Assembly (NCBI GenBank): GCA_032622095.1
Contig: CP136065.1
Span: forward strand, 247,007,474 to 247,071,473
Length of the DNA stretch: 64,000 nt
Direction: 5' to 3'
DNA from: Siphonodentalium dalli
Lineage: Eukaryota > Mollusca > Scaphopoda > Gadilida > Siphonodentaliidae
Position numbers and translations under genes: made by a program. The first letter of the stretch is position 1, and every line of letters begins with the position of its first letter. This document shows positions 35,422-47,459 of the stretch, piece by piece. Under the pieces are notes generated by a model. It ran no database searches and had not been told where the DNA came from. It saw only the letters and a program-made list of their open reading frames with translations.

Positions 35422-35684
35422 AAATAAATAGAGGATATCCATACTTTTTCAGTGGATATGGGTTATACAGCCCTCTTAATTCAGATTGTTTGGCTTCGGC
35501 AATCTGCTACGGCAACAGTATGCTGTGGCCCAGTTTGCTTCAGCAAATTGCTTCGGCAATGCTGATTGCCGTAGCCAATTATGAAGGCTGGTTATATCTC
35601 ATGAGTGATGACAAAACATTGAATTTCCATGAATGAGATTTAACTCATATCCACTGAAAAAGTGTGGATATTCTGTTTATTATA
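35422..35684. mobile_element. Fold-back element, family L, second member
   Basis: AAATAAATAGAGGATATCCA and TACTTTTTCAGTGGATATG are mirrored at 35645-35684. The loop holds several CTTCGGCAA/TGCTTCGGCAATG repeats. The ends match 10635-10765 but the arms do not. Confidence 0.65.
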
Positions 35685-35845
35685 TACTTTAGTTACTTGC
35701 CTATGGCCCCCAATGAATGTCAATACATCAGAAATTTCAAGCTGATATCACTCACTAGTGGGATATCACTTATATCTCACTGCTAAAACCTTATAATTCA
35801 TGGGCAAGTATATAATAAAGAGTTATATTATATGCTTGCCTATAA

Positions 35846-36174
35846 AATAGCAGAGATTTCCGTAACATAGATCGTCGTATCTATCTCAGAGATTTCCGTA
35901 ACATAGATCGTCGTATCTATCTCAGAGATTTCCGTAACATAGATCGTCGTATCTATCTCAGAGATTTCCGTAACATAGATCGTCGTATCTATCTCAGAGA
36001 TTTCCGTAACATAGATCGTCGTATCTATCTCAGAGATTTCCGTAACATAGATCGTCGTATCTATCTCAGAGATTTCCGTAACATTGATCGTCGTATCTAT
36101 CTCAGAGATTTCCGTAACATAGATCGTCGTATCTATCTCAGAGATTTCCGTAACATTGATCGTCGTATCTATCT
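35846..36174. repeat. 36-bp minisatellite, 9 units
   Basis: The unit CAGAGATTTCCGTAACATAG + ATCGTCGTATCTATCT is almost invariant (two units have CATTGATCG). It is in the 15-kb intron between exons 6 and 7. Its homogeneity suggests recent expansion. Confidence 0.92.
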
Positions 36175-36472
36175 CTTCGGAGCTGCAGTGAAATCGCGTT
36201 TTGTTATTTCATTGTAGGTTCTGATATTTCATTGTAGCTCGCTGACTTGAAACCAACAACTAACAGGAATACATGTGCCGTCAAGGTGGACGGAGTGATC
36301 AGTTGCACACTAGCAAATCAAAAGCGACGAATTTATGACGCCAATTTATCAATGATAATTCAACAATGTGTCAATTTCAACTTGAGGCCTAGGCTCTTCT
36401 TCCTGTTTGTAAACACTGAATAACGCTTTTTAATCGTGGACGTAAATTAGACACATTATATACACCACAGCT

Positions 36473-36812
36473 TTAACCTCTTTGCTGCTAAATGACGTTA
36501 TGATGTCATGTGCTGGGCTGTTGACATTATTGACATTTTCCAGTGGAAAAATATAAAGGGGATTATCACAAGAACCACAAAACTGACTCAGTTGAAAGGC
36601 TATTATCGTTCAGAATCTTGGAACATTATACACTGTTTGAAACTTGGAGATACAGTTATTCCGAAGCACCTATCTTTGAGTTCCAGTTATGAACAGTAGC
36701 CTACTGCAAGTGTGCTGAAATATAGATCCATAACTACCACGGACCATATAGCACACGATGTGCACATTTACGTCTGTAATAGTTACGGACGTCATAGCAG
36801 TGAAGAGGTTAA
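36473..36812. mobile_element. TTAA MITE, family P (TIR CCTCTTTGCTGCTAAATGACG)
   Basis: TTAA|CCTCTTTGCTGCTAAATGAC and GTCATAGCAGTGAAGAGG|TTAA. Inner complementarity (GATGTCATGTGC, GCACACGATGTGCAC) is patchy. A non-coding element. Confidence 0.75.
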
Positions 36813-38589
36813 TTAAGTAGAGTTAATAATTTAACTAAATAAGAGTCAATACATCCAGGGTTTCCACTTGGGGTTGGGGGAACATGGCCATATATACCAG
36901 GCGCTCTGTCGGGCGAAAATTTGAATGTCTATCACTGAAAAGTAGCCATTTCCTTGCAATTGAGACAACAAACAGGAACATTGAAGCTTTGCATAGAAAC
37001 CAAATTAAAACAGATCCTCTTTCGTAGATCTCAAGTTAATGAACTAAACGCATGTAAGCACAACAGCATACAATGGATACAACCACTTTTATAACAGTAG
37101 CATTATTAAAACCCAACATCAAAGACTACCGAGGTTGGCAAAAGACACACTGTCATACTGCCTGGCAGTAACAGGCGTTAGTTAGTCACATGCCATCCAC
37201 ACATTCTACATGCCTGCTTTCTTTGTACCGTATATTGTTCACAGTACCGATCAAAACAATTTCTTGTAAAATCAAAAGCTATTCCTCAGACGGAGATGAC
37301 CTCGTGCTGGATTTGAATATTGGATAATTTTGTATTCATTGGATAGGGAATAAATACATTGATATTAACTATTAATATTTTAATTGTTTTATTTTTAATT
37401 AAACATTTCTTTGATACAGACCTTGTTTTGAGGAAAAAGGTCTGCACTGTTCGTCGCAGCGACTGCCAAAATTTACCTTTGCTCACTGTTGTAGCTCATA
37501 ATTCAGCCCCCCCTAATGACTTACCAATGTATATTGCGCATTTTGAGGGGAAATAGTGGGTCAGAAAGTTGGGACTTATAGACAGTAAATTAAAATGTGA
37601 GAGGCTGATTACTACTAAACAATCGCTGACAAAGCGTTACCCAGGATGTTGTAGACAACTGTGCACGTGGTCCACGCTACTGATCATGTCTATTCAGGCA
37701 CCAAGTGTAGAATTCCTTGCAATATGTTAATCATCGGTGTCAGTGATCGCTCGTCCCGTGTAAAAAGGGGACTGAGCTAGGTCTGTGGCTATTTTGTGAC
37801 CCATATTAAGTCAAGGTTGGGGAGGGGAATGAGGCCGCTGGACAGCCGACCTGCCGTAGTAGCAGAAACCCTGATACATCGCTGCGTTAATTAAGTAAGT
37901 GAATCGGCCGCTCACGCACAGGCAAGTATCAAAGTGAAAATTTTTATATCTTCTTCTGGGGGATAATGATATTTATCTAACAGCAATGTTTTCTATAATC
38001 CATTTATAAGCATATAATAAAGAGTTGTAGCTTGTTTATATGATACGTGTTTACGACATGGCAATTTATAGCTTTCCTATATATAAACCAAAAGCTTCCC
38101 TGAGCAGTGTAAATATCGGACCCCATCGGGGTATTTTATATGTGCAGGTGATAACAGAAATATTTTCCAGTTCTGACCCGATGGTTAATATTTCTTTTCT
38201 TTTATCGATCTATAGTCATAATCCATATTTGCCTCTTTTATTGTTTTTATTGACCTCCCATGTCTTTCAGGGAGTCATGGATACAATCCCCGATCAATGT
38301 TTCTTAATATTTTCTGTCTTCATTCAGAATGTATTTAGTCTGTGACTTGAGAGAAGGACAGTTATACTGTTGTTGTGGAGTCAAACAGGTGATTGCAACA
38401 TGATCAAATTAATACTCAAAGCTGATTGGCTACTTCCTATAACATCGACCATTGAAAATTAAGTTTTCTTAAATGCTACAATGCTGACCGTGCAACAAAA
38501 TATTGTATGACTATAATGCACACATTACTATCATAACAGGTGCCTGCATGAGTCACCACAATAAATATCGCAACATGTGGAGTTGGCTT
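36813..38589. other. No clear feature
   Basis: This is intronic AT-rich DNA. A phrase shared with 35280-35420 (AAGTGAATCGNNGCTCACGC, GGGGGATAA-ATATTTATCTAACAGCAA) at 37893-38000 marks an old dispersed repeat. The 101-codon frame at 38040 has no splice or family support. Confidence 0.4.
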
Positions 38590-38645
38590 AAGATAGGTTG
38601 AGCAATGCTAGTCATTCTTCTGTCATCCTGATGCATGAAAGCATC
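38590..38645. repeat. Degraded copy of the exon 6 3' end
   Basis: TTAAGATAGGTT..GCTAG..ATTCTTCTGTC-TCC-GA--CATG parallels 38690-38742 of exon 6. The donor is not preserved. It lies 40 bases into the intron. Confidence 0.5.
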
Positions 38646-38682
38646 AAGAACATCTCAGATTTAAGGCCTTCAGATACCTTAC

Positions 38683-38833
38683 CCATAAGATAGGTTACAA
38701 AACGCTAATTTTGATTCTTCTGTCTTCCCGAGCCATGCGAGAACGAAAGACAAATGCAGGTTGAGGTGATATTTCTTATTAACAGCTTTATTCAGTTTGT
38801 CCTCAGCTTCCTTCAGCCAATCCATATCACCTC
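38683..38833 (-). CDS. Exon 6 of the large gene, TPR-like
   Basis: The exon is 151 bases, acceptor TCTATTACAG and donor ATGG|GTAAGG, phase 1 in and 2 out. The reading DWLKEAEDKLNKAV, then SFVLAWLGKTEESKLAF, is helical with the turn of a TPR unit. A degraded copy of its 3' end lies in the next intron at about 38590-38645. Confidence 0.75.
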
Positions 38834-39170
38834 CTGTAATAGATGTAAAGATTCTACAAATCATCTATATCTATAGTAGAACTAAATACACCGTGCTAAA
38901 TGTAAGCATACTTTGTAGGCAATCTAGCTAAATTTTGGCATTCTTTGTATTTATATGTAGATACCCAATGCTACATTTCAATATATTTTACATATAGACA
39001 ATCCATGTTAATTATTTTAACTTGATTTATATGAAGACATGCTGTATTAAATTTCATTACTGTAACTCACTGGGAATTGTTGTCCCAGGATGGAAGAACA
39101 GTAAGGGAGGTAACTCTAGTGTTGAAATGATTAGTGATTTTCAAGTCGAATAGTTGCCAGGAGAAATTTA

Positions 39171-39570
39171 TTAGCCCTTTACCCAACAAACCGGCCAAAA
39201 CCGGCCAAATAAAGCTTCAACAGCCTAAAATATCTTCGGTCTGTCTCAATAGAACCATACAAATATGGATATCATTGGAACCGGCTCCTTGACCACATTG
39301 TGATAGTTACAGTTATGCCCTGTGCCAATGCATTCTCTTATATATGCGAGTCGACCATAGGTCGCCTCGCATATATAAGAGAATGCATTGGCCTAAAAAA
39401 AATCTTTTTTTAACACGTTTTACCATTTTTTCTTACATTCTTTAACAATTTTATCATTTTTAATGTGTTAAGCCAATGCATTCTCTTATATATGCGAGGC
39501 GACCTATGGTCGACTCGCATATATAAGAGAATGCATTGGCACAGGGCCCTTCTGTTGGGTAAAGGGTTAA
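39171..39570. mobile_element. TTAA MITE, family E, inverted copy
   Basis: A full-length copy in the other direction. The left target reads TTAG instead of TTAA, the right is TTAA. Both internal palindromes are intact. Confidence 0.86.
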
Positions 39571-39893
39571 TTGACTACATGTCCATTAGTTGGACATGGT
39601 TTTTCATTCATAAACATGTTTACAGTCTAACATGTCATAAACAATGTCTAACATGGGTATGTCTTTTGTGGTGCCATTTTTAGAAATCTTTCACAAGTTT
39701 TTGTCTGATTACTCTAAACAAGTTTTGAAAATAGTATTTATATCACAAGAAATCCAGTCGAATGGATCATTACATTTCTGCTGATTATGGTAATCAGCAG
39801 CCAAAGTAAGGAATTTGTTTCGACCAATCGGCTGAAAGGATTTACAATTGATTAGTTGATTAACAGTTTAAAGACCAGGTAACTCACCAGGGA

Positions 39894-40440
39894 ATGTCTC
39901 ATCATGGAAGCACAGTAAGGGAGGTAATTCTAAATCACCAGAGAATATCCCAGCATGGAAGCACAGTAAGAGAGGTAATTCTAAATCACCAGAGAATATC
40001 CCAGCATGGAAGCACAGTAAGGGAGGTAATTCTAAATCACCAGGGAATGTCTCATTATGGAAGCACGGTAAGGGAGGTAATTATATATCACCAGAGAATA
40101 TCCCAGCATGGAAGCACAGTAAGGGAGGTAATTCTAAATCACCAGAGAATATCCCAGCATGGAAGCACAGTAAGAGAGGTAATTCTAAATCACCAGGGAA
40201 TGTCCCAGTATGAAAGCACAGTAAGGCCTAAGGGAGGTAACTCTAGCTCACAAGGGAATGTTGTTGCATGGAAGCACAGGAAGTGAGGTAACTCTAACTT
40301 ACCAGAGAATGTCCCAGAATGGAAGCACATTGAGGGAGGTAACAATAAGTCAACAGGGAATGTGACAGAATTGAAACAGATGAAGGGAGGTAACTCAAAC
40401 TTACCAGGGAATGTCCCAGAATGGAAGCACAGCAGAGCAT
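39894..40440. repeat. 51-bp minisatellite made of the exon 5 splice junction, 11 units
   Basis: Landmark CATGGAAGCACAGTAAGGG occurs at 39903, 39954, 40005, 40056, 40107, 40158, 40209, 40267, 40318, 40369 and, in the exon itself, 40420. On the minus strand each unit has the exon end (TCTGGGACATTCCCTG) then GGTAAGT or a variant such as GGTGATT. 51 bp is 17 codons, and the four units nearest the exon read through without a stop. A stray unit is at 39080-39118. Confidence 0.9.
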
Positions 40441-40544
40441 CGAAGGCCGCGAGGTATGAGGGGCTACTTATTTGTTTGTAGCCGCTGTTAATTATTGACG
40501 ACCACAGCGCTTTAGATTCCCTGCATTTGGTTTCAGTCATTAAC
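40405..40544 (-). CDS. Exon 5 of the large gene, source of the 51-bp minisatellite
   Basis: The exon is 140 bases, acceptor GCTCCAG after a pyrimidine tract and donor CCTG|GTAAGT, phase 2 in and 1 out. It starts LMTETKCRES and ends FHSGTFPG. The last 25 or so coding bases together with the donor form the unit repeated through 39894-40440. The phase fits exon 4 (GG|G) and exon 6 (G|GA). Confidence 0.74.
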
Positions 40545-43227
40545 CTGGAGCAAAAACATGATCACTACAAACACTGTCATTCTGAGTCAATAATCGCTGA
40601 CAACCATATCGCTTATTTAAGGAATAATATTTTGGTTTCCTAATTTAATTACACACTTTAAGGGCATCAGAATAAATCACAAAGTTATAATTCATGAAGC
40701 GATATGTGAACAGTTTATGATTCGATATGACGCCTTTAAACGGTGTAATTATTTTATATTTACACTTAGACTTGCATTAGTGGTGTGGAACTTGAATGCA
40801 GGACGTCGGTTGGTTGAAATTGCTTCATGTCGCACACAAGCCCCAATTTGTTCCATATTCTATGAATGCAACTCGCTATCAAAATATGGGTGCTAATGCA
40901 CTTTTAATCTGCTACTTGAGTGTAAATATAAGAAATGGATGTTGATTTGTTTGCGTTCTATGGATTACGAATGCATGTTGTCTGACATTGGTTTCCATGG
41001 ATTATGAATGCATGTTGTCAGACATTGTGTTCCATGGAATATGAATGCATGTTGATCTGACATTGGATTCCATGGATTATGAATGCAAGTTGGTCTGACA
41101 TTTTGTGAATTTATATTAATGAAACAAGATCAGGTGAAAAAAAAGGGTTTTGATTCTCAGGCATCGCCGCATAAAAAAAAAAAGGCACGCGTTGGACCAT
41201 TTTATTTGGATTTTACCGTAGTTTTTCATCCGGCAACATGAATATAGGAAACTGTCACACGGAAATTAGATATGTTTAAAATATTGAATAGGAGCTATAT
41301 ACAACAGTGTATGTGTGGCATTCAACAAAAGATCATAGGCAATGATAACTATCAGGTATATTGTCACTACAGACTGTCCAAACCCCTAAGTTTATTGGTA
41401 AAATGTGTTGAAATATATAGAAGCAGGAAGTTGGATAGTGAATGAGTTGTCTGCCAACCTGACCTTTGCACAGTAGGTAAGTAACCCTGCAAGATACAGT
41501 TTTCCCCCTTGCGCTATTTCGATCGAAGGTATGCAAACCGGTGTGCAATACAATTTGACATGCGGTGTATAGTGGCCATGTTTATGATGGTTATTTGAAG
41601 CTAATTTTATTTATTTATTTATTCATCCATTGCGGTAATTATACAGTCTCTAATTTGTCAGCGGAATAAGTGAATCAAGACTTTCTATGATAGTTTGAAG
41701 ATCAATTTATCTTTTCGTTTCTAGTGTATTTACTTTATGTTAATTAGCTATTTTGCCACTAACCCCTGATCATGGACATTCGCCAACAGATGTAACATTT
41801 GATGATTAATGTCATTGAAATCTTTATCTGTATCAACTTGACCAGCTTCATGCGCAGCTTCGGATGCCAGACGGAAGAACTTCGTCGCCAGCTGAGGGTC
41901 ATCTAACTGAGCATACATTCGACCAATCTCTGATAGCAGCAAAGCTTTATCTAAGTCTATAAATAGACAATAAATAGTCTATCTAGTATGTAATAAGCAG
42001 ACTACAGATACTTTATCTAGGTCTATAAAATAATTGAATAAATAAACAATTAGTCCAGGAGAAATTGGACACCACGTGCACCTCCCCCCCCCCCCCCAGG
42101 ACTCAACTTCACCTAATTTCCTTCCATAGGGTCTCCTCTAATTTTTTTCAAGAAAATAAGTGGCCGCAGATATCCCAGACAATATGGCATCCAACAAGGC
42201 CATCGTTTTTCAGATGGGTCACTAAGTCAGATTGATGCAAATTATAGTGAAAAAATCTTGTTATATGTGTACAAATTTATTTTATCAGTTTTGTGAATCT
42301 AAGATATAATGCCACCATTTTAGGGTAAAATTTAAACTCCCATTCCAAGATGGCCACCAAAATGGCAGCCGGAATTTGAAAATTTGCCATTTTTTCACTA
42401 ATATCTTTAAGATCAGTTTCTGATGTTTGGAACTGGTTGAGAATTGTGACTTTATTTGTATTTTTCATGTTAACTGACCTTTTGAGCAATGAAATGTAGC
42501 ATTCATGGTGTCTCCGCCTTCTGAACACTCAAAATTTTAATTTGACAGAATGCGGTATAAAATTTCACCAAAAATCACCATTGGGATTCTAGTCATATTT
42601 CATCAAGAAATCGGCAGAACAACACAATGTAAGTGAGGGATTCCATTTCTTATGAATATTCCAACTCAATGGTACCAAAATTGTAACTTTGGCTCAAAAT
42701 GGTGGCCAAAATATGGAAAATGGTCAATATTGCCCCAGAGTGCCATTCATGATGAACAAATTTGACTACTCTGTCTTATGTACTTTGAATACTAACATTT
42801 CTGATGCACCTTGGTTAAAATCGGTAAAAAAAACAAACTTTTCAGGAACATGGAACTATCTGTGGTGTCAAAGGTGTTTATTGTTTTGATCCATCTTAAA
42901 TGCATCACAAGGTGTTTCCAGACAAAATTATTTGATATCGTGAACATTATTCTCATTGGTGTATGTGAGGAATCATCACTAAATTCACCCTTTGGGGACC
43001 TCATTCTTCAAATGACAGACACACTTTTTCAAGGCTTGGTGGTCACATATCAATGGACCTTTCCACAGCTGTCAATCAAATAATTATTTGCAGATATTTT
43101 CTACCAATCATCGAGTGAGCATGGTGCTTGTTGCGATAACAATTCTTTGTTCACCCTAATTTTCAGTGTTAAATTGTCTATATTCAAACAACTTTTTCGT
43201 TATCAAATAATAATGTACTGACATTTC
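40545..43227. other. Introns around exon 4, little structure
   Basis: Three diverged copies of GGATTATGAATGCATGTTGTC (40960-41095), a poly-C run (42085-42099) and phrases on 'AAGATGGCCACCAAAATGGCAG' type repeats (42340-42370, 42690-42720) are visible. No gene other than exon 4. Confidence 0.4.
41764..41956 (-). CDS. Exon 4 of the large gene, best TPR-like unit
   Basis: The exon is 193 bases, acceptor TTATAG and donor GGG|GTTAGT, phase 1 in and 2 out. The reading SEIGRMYAQLDDPQLATKFF, then RLASEAAHEAG, closely resembles a TPR helix pair (small residues at the packing positions). A second helical stretch follows, INHQMLHLLANV. A short degenerate copy of the exon's first bases and acceptor lies at about 42010-42035. 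Confidence 0.78.
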
Positions 43228-43420
43228 TATTTGTGCCATATGGAGCCTCGTATATATAAGAGAATGCACTGGCTTACAAGGTCAAGGTAAATATTGTTAT
43301 GCCAATGTATTCTTGTATATATGCGAGGCTCCCAATGGGAGACTCTCATATATAAGAGAATACATTGGCACAGGGTTTTCACAAAATTTCAGGAAGCTCC
43401 AGTCATGAATGGGTTAAGAC
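43228..43420. repeat. Old relative of the E/F core palindromes
   Basis: GGAGCCTCGTATATATAAGAG + AATGCACTGGC and the pair CCAATGTATTCTTGTATATA / TATATAAGAGAATACATTGG resemble the core palindromes with changed centres. It has no clear ends. Confidence 0.6.
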
Positions 43421-43521
43421 ATGTTTTCATATTCATTACACTTATCATTTTGATTCGATCAATGGCAATGAAATACACAATGTAACTGTGTGTCGTCTAA
43501 CAGCTCTATGTAAACACTCAC

Positions 43522-43640
43522 AAAGTTCTTCCTTGTGAGCGATCTTCACCAACATATCTGAGGCTTGACTGATATTGCCTCTCGCCCAACACACATAAGC
43601 TAACGCCTCTTCAAAGAGATCGTCCATCAGAATTGAAAAC
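43522..43640 (-). CDS. Exon 3 of the large gene, TPR-like helices
   Basis: The exon is 119 bases, acceptor TTTCAG and donor T|GTGAGT, phase 2 in and 1 out. The reading MDDLFEEALAYV, then ARGNISQASDML, has the A-x-G spacing and amphipathic pattern of a helix pair of the TPR type. That is an inference from pattern only. Confidence 0.75.
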
Positions 43641-44147
43641 CTGAAATGAAATGTCAATGATAATGAAGCTCTTTGTGTGTTTGTCCCCTTTAAAGTAACA
43701 TTTTATGGCATACTCCCCGTGACAGAGAGATCTATATTCATGAGACAGATTAAACACTTTGCCATGGTTTGTTTTCCGCTACACCGAGTAGCCAAGCAAA
43801 GTATTCGGGATTAGATATCCATTTATCATTGTATTTGCATTTCCATCCGGTCATAGTTCATTAGTAACACGCTGACTTTTCGGCCAAGTTCAGATATGTT
43901 ATATATATACTTTAATAACTTTATTGGCACGGAATTTAACAAAAAGTATTGAGTGTCAACATCATCCACTCAAATTTGATTTAAGATTTATTGCATTGAG
44001 TTACCGTACGGCATAGTTTATATAGTTGGTACCACCAACATGGGAGCACATGCAGTGTACACTGGGATGTGTGACGTCATATTATTGCATTTGCCATTTT
44101 CATCACGACGCGCGACATGTGAATTAATCAATGATATTATGTTTGTT

Positions 44148-44249
44148 TTAACCCTTTGAGTGCCAGGTCCGATTTTTGTATCAACCCATATACCCTGTGC
44201 CAATGCATTCTCTATGGTCGACTCGCATATATAAGAGAATGCATTGGCC
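44148..44249. mobile_element. TTAA MITE, family F, truncated
   Basis: TTAA|CCCTTTGAGTGCCAGGTCC leads to the core palindrome, then stops where a LINE fragment begins (about 44250). The right end is missing. Confidence 0.7.
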
Positions 44250-45125
44250 ATGCTGACATTCTTTCTGGCTGGGCCGCATATTTCGAAGACCTGTACAGTT
44301 CCCCAGCACACGAAGACACGTTATTTGAAGCCTATGTAGAGAGGGAAGTATCCGAATGTTTGAAAAGCGGGCATAAAACATGTCCTTTGTTTGGAATTCC
44401 CATAACTTCGGCTGAAATTGAAAATGTTATAAGGAAACTAAAATCTGGCAAAGCAAGCGGTCATGATGGTATAACCAACGAACACGTGCGACATGGAACG
44501 GATCTCTTGTTATTATGTTTGTGAAAGTTGTTCAACGCATTTCTTGATTTTGAATATATTCCAGAGACGTTAAAAGCGGGTATTGTCGTGCCATTATACA
44601 AGGGAGAACCTAAACCTGCAACTCTCCCGGACAGTTACCGAGCGATATCATTACTACCCGTGTTATACAAAATATTTGAAGCCATACTTCTCAAACGATT
44701 CATGGATAGTGACATACTGGCTGCATTCCCACACGACCTCCAGAATGGATTTCAATCTAGGGTAGGCTGTAACATGACAACGCTCGTCCTTCAAGAGGCC
44801 ATATCGTACGCGCATGAAAACAGTTCCAAACTTTATGTTGCATTTTTAGACTCTAAAAAAGCTTTCAACAAAGTATGGCACACCGGACTGTTATTCAAGT
44901 TTCTTCGCCTTGGTTTTTCAAGAAAAGCCATTTGCATGTTACAGTGCATATACAGTGACATCACAAGCCAAGTTCGTTATAACGGATGTCTGTCAAACTC
45001 CTTTGTGATTAGCCAAGGAACAAGGCAAGGAGGTATCCTCTCACCTTTTGCTACTTAGTGTACATAAATGACCTTCTTGAAATCCTAACGATCACACGAA
45101 TGGGACTCTCCATAAATAATAGTAA
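44250..45125 (+). mobile_element. LINE reverse-transcriptase fragment (one clade)
   Basis: Translated pieces show IRKLKSGKASGHDGI (RT 0/1), DSYRAISLLPVLYKIFEA (RT 2), FLDSKKAFNKVW (motif A, with D) and GTRQGGILSPF (motif B), then VYINDLL. An in-frame stop lies near 44522 and a frame change near 45055. Endonuclease and 3' parts are missing. The right side is cut by a fold-back MITE. Confidence 0.85.
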
Positions 45126-45328
45126 TTAATCGACTGCTTAACCACAGCAGAATTATGGGTAACTTTTCAGGATTTAGTCGGAAATATGGCTTGTTGCCAT
45201 TCATCGGAAAGCTCTTGGGGAGACAGCTTTCCGATGAATGGCAACAAGCCATATTTCCGACTAAATCCTGAAAAGTTACCCATAATTCTGCTGTGGTTAA
45301 GAAGTCGATTACTTAGAGCATTACTGTA
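45121..45328. mobile_element. Fold-back MITE, family G, left tip truncated
   Basis: Both arms are present (AACTTTTCAGGATTTAGTCG and complement). The first tip bases are lost or changed at the join with the LINE fragment on the left. The right tip is TTAGAGCATTACTGTA. Confidence 0.75.
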
Positions 45329-45636
45329 CAACACAAGAGCCTGTTTGTGAACCATTATAGTGAGTAGGAACACCATTTTAATCAGTCAATACACTTTAAA
45401 TATGCTGTTGTGACATAAGCATTCTTGTAAATGAGAGAACTTATACCCGTTTATAAAACCAAATAAGTGAGCAAGAACACCATTATAATCATTAAATATT
45501 CTTTAAACATGCTGTTGGGAGATATTATGATGGTACATGAGAGAGGTCACTTCTCCCTGAGACAAAAATATGGAGAAGTGGCACATGTTAGGGAGAAGAT
45601 ATCGCCCAAGTTGCCCCCTCGGCTGGTCCCTGTGTT
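45329..45636. other. Intronic, no gene
   Basis: A repeat phrase GAGAGGTCACTTCTCCCTGA also occurs around 32680. Nothing else. Confidence 0.4.
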
Positions 45637-45642
45637 ACGCAC

Positions 45643-45781
45643 CTCGCCTTAAGAGCAGTTTTCACTTTTGATGCAGCAGATTTTAGATTCTGATCCAGTA
45701 AGTTCTGATCTGTGGCACATATTTTCTTGGTTCTGTGTGACATGGTTGAAGGCAACATTAAATCGATGGCATGTCCGACAG
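45643..45781 (-). CDS. Exon 2 of the large minus-strand gene
   Basis: The exon is 139 bases, acceptor TGACACAG and donor AG|GTGCGT, phase 1 in and 2 out. It reads AVGHAIDLML at the start (the first codon is split with exon 1) and KTALKA at the end. Only this frame is free of stops. Its 5' end, with the acceptor and part of the intron, is copied twice more at 46222-46393. Confidence 0.72.
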
Positions 45782-45843
45782 CTGTGTCAAAAAGAGAAAA
45801 ATAGACACTGATATGCTACAATAGAGACGATCACCTCCTGGCA

Positions 45844-46222
45844 TTAAAGACATATTAGGGACTTGTTCGGGAGCATGAAACTGATCAGTTAGTATTGAGG
45901 CACTATGTCAACTGGAGGAATGTGGCATTCCACTAACATAGCCGAAATGCTCAGGCAAATTGACCGTACCACTCCATAGAAACCATCGTCGGAACTACGC
46001 TCAATTGTAAATATTTACTACTCGATTCGGGACGCATCAATCGGCGACAAACTAACGAAAACGATTTCGCCATGAAAGAGTCAAGCGCATTTTAATTAAT
46101 ATATAAGAATGATGGTGTGTGTTATCAATTTGGATATAATATCGGTAAAAATAACTACTTTGAACAATATTATTCTCCATTTCTATTTGATCACCCTACC
46201 GGAGTGTTTCACATCACTTTAA
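45844..46222. mobile_element. TTAA-flanked element, family J, copy 2 inside the exon 2 duplication
   Basis: It is inserted at the TTAA of GGCATTAAATCGATGG, a phrase seen empty at the next unit junction (46300-46315). That supplies an empty-site comparison within the window. Confidence 0.82.
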
Positions 46223-46393
46223 ATCGATGGCATGCCCGACAGCTGTGTCAAAAAGGAGAAAAATAGACATTGATATGCTACAATAGAGACGATCACCTCC
46301 TGGCATTAAATCGATGGCATGCCTGACAGCTGTGTCAAAAAGGAGAAAAATAGACATTGATATGCTACAATAGAGACGATCACCTTCTGGCAC
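46222..46393. repeat. Two extra copies of the exon 2 acceptor region (about 87 bp units)
   Basis: Units AAATCGATGGCATGCCCGAC|AGCTGTGTCAAAAAGG... repeat the first 27 or so bases of exon 2, its CACAG acceptor and the adjacent intron. The original is 45757-45846. Both extra copies retain the acceptor. Confidence 0.85.
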
Positions 46394-46813
46394 TAAACCT
46401 TTCTACACAGTGCTTCACAAGAGAAGGGTGTGAGTGCAATTTCACCATCATCACCTGTAACATTTAATTTACGGGTGCTATACTTCCCTCATGCTATGAT
46501 GAGTTTCTGAGCTGTAATCATTATAGCACTATAGTAAAGACTAAAAGATTTTTTAATACAAGGCAATGTTACTATTTCTATCACATACCATGGGGTGAAA
46601 ATAACAGCAGAAGATATTTACTGGTCACAGTAAGAATTTCATCCAAAAAGGAAAAAGGAAAAACATTAACTTTCATCAATCATATTTATGCATTTCATTG
46701 TAATATATTATTCTGGATTGCATGTGTCTAATTTACAGTTGTAAAATGCACCCGTCTGATAATTTACGAATGCTAAAAACTGCTCTCATCAAAATGATCG
46801 CACCTGTGAAGCA

Positions 46814-47050
46814 CTGCTACACTAAATGGATTCGCCCACCCAGATAGTAACAGTATACATTCTATAGGAATGGCCTATAATAAGCCGCCTATTACACTTG
46901 GAGATATGAGCAGACAAAAAGATAATACAAGAGCAGAAGGATTACTACTAATTATTATTAACTATTACTGTGGTCGTTTGTTGAACTTATTATCTGAACA
47001 TTTCCTTTGGTAACTACTCATCAATGAGTATTTAGTACAGAAAGGGTTAA
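46814..47050. mobile_element. TTAA MITE, family D, diverged copy
   Basis: The left end is weak (CTACACTAAATGGATTCGCCC). The right end TTTAGTACAGAAAGGG|TTAA is clear. One hairpin arm is lost. Confidence 0.6.
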
Positions 47051-47244
47051 ATTGACGGCATGAGTTGAGAACAAAAGGGCACATTCATCCACCATAAACA
47101 AATTTATATACTACTCTCAGGATCCAAATAAACATACAGGTACTCTTATTAAATTTCAAGTAAAATTCGCTTCTGTATGCTGCTTATTTGGGGCCCTTAA
47201 TTGTTTTTATTTCATTCCCAATAACATACACACATGTACCAAAT

Positions 47245-47459
47245 TTAACCCTTTCAGTGCCAAGTCCGATTTTTGTATCAATTCATATTTCCTTGATAAT
47301 GTTTCAAATTTATTGATTATAATAATGTGATACATTGATGGCAAGAGCTCTAAGAGCTCTTTCCATCAATGTATCACATTATTATAATCAATAAATATGA
47401 TAAATGATCAAGGAAATATGGGTTGATATAAAAATCAGACTTGGCACTGAAAGGGTTAA
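47245..47459. mobile_element. TTAA MITE, family F-like (TIR CCCTTTCAGTGCCAAG)
   Basis: TTAA at both ends, TIR CCCTTTCAGTGCCAAGTCCG. The centre is a different long palindrome (ATTATAATAATGTGATACAT with AAGAGCTCTTAGAGCTCTT at the turn), so end and centre are combined differently from the other copies. Confidence 0.87.
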
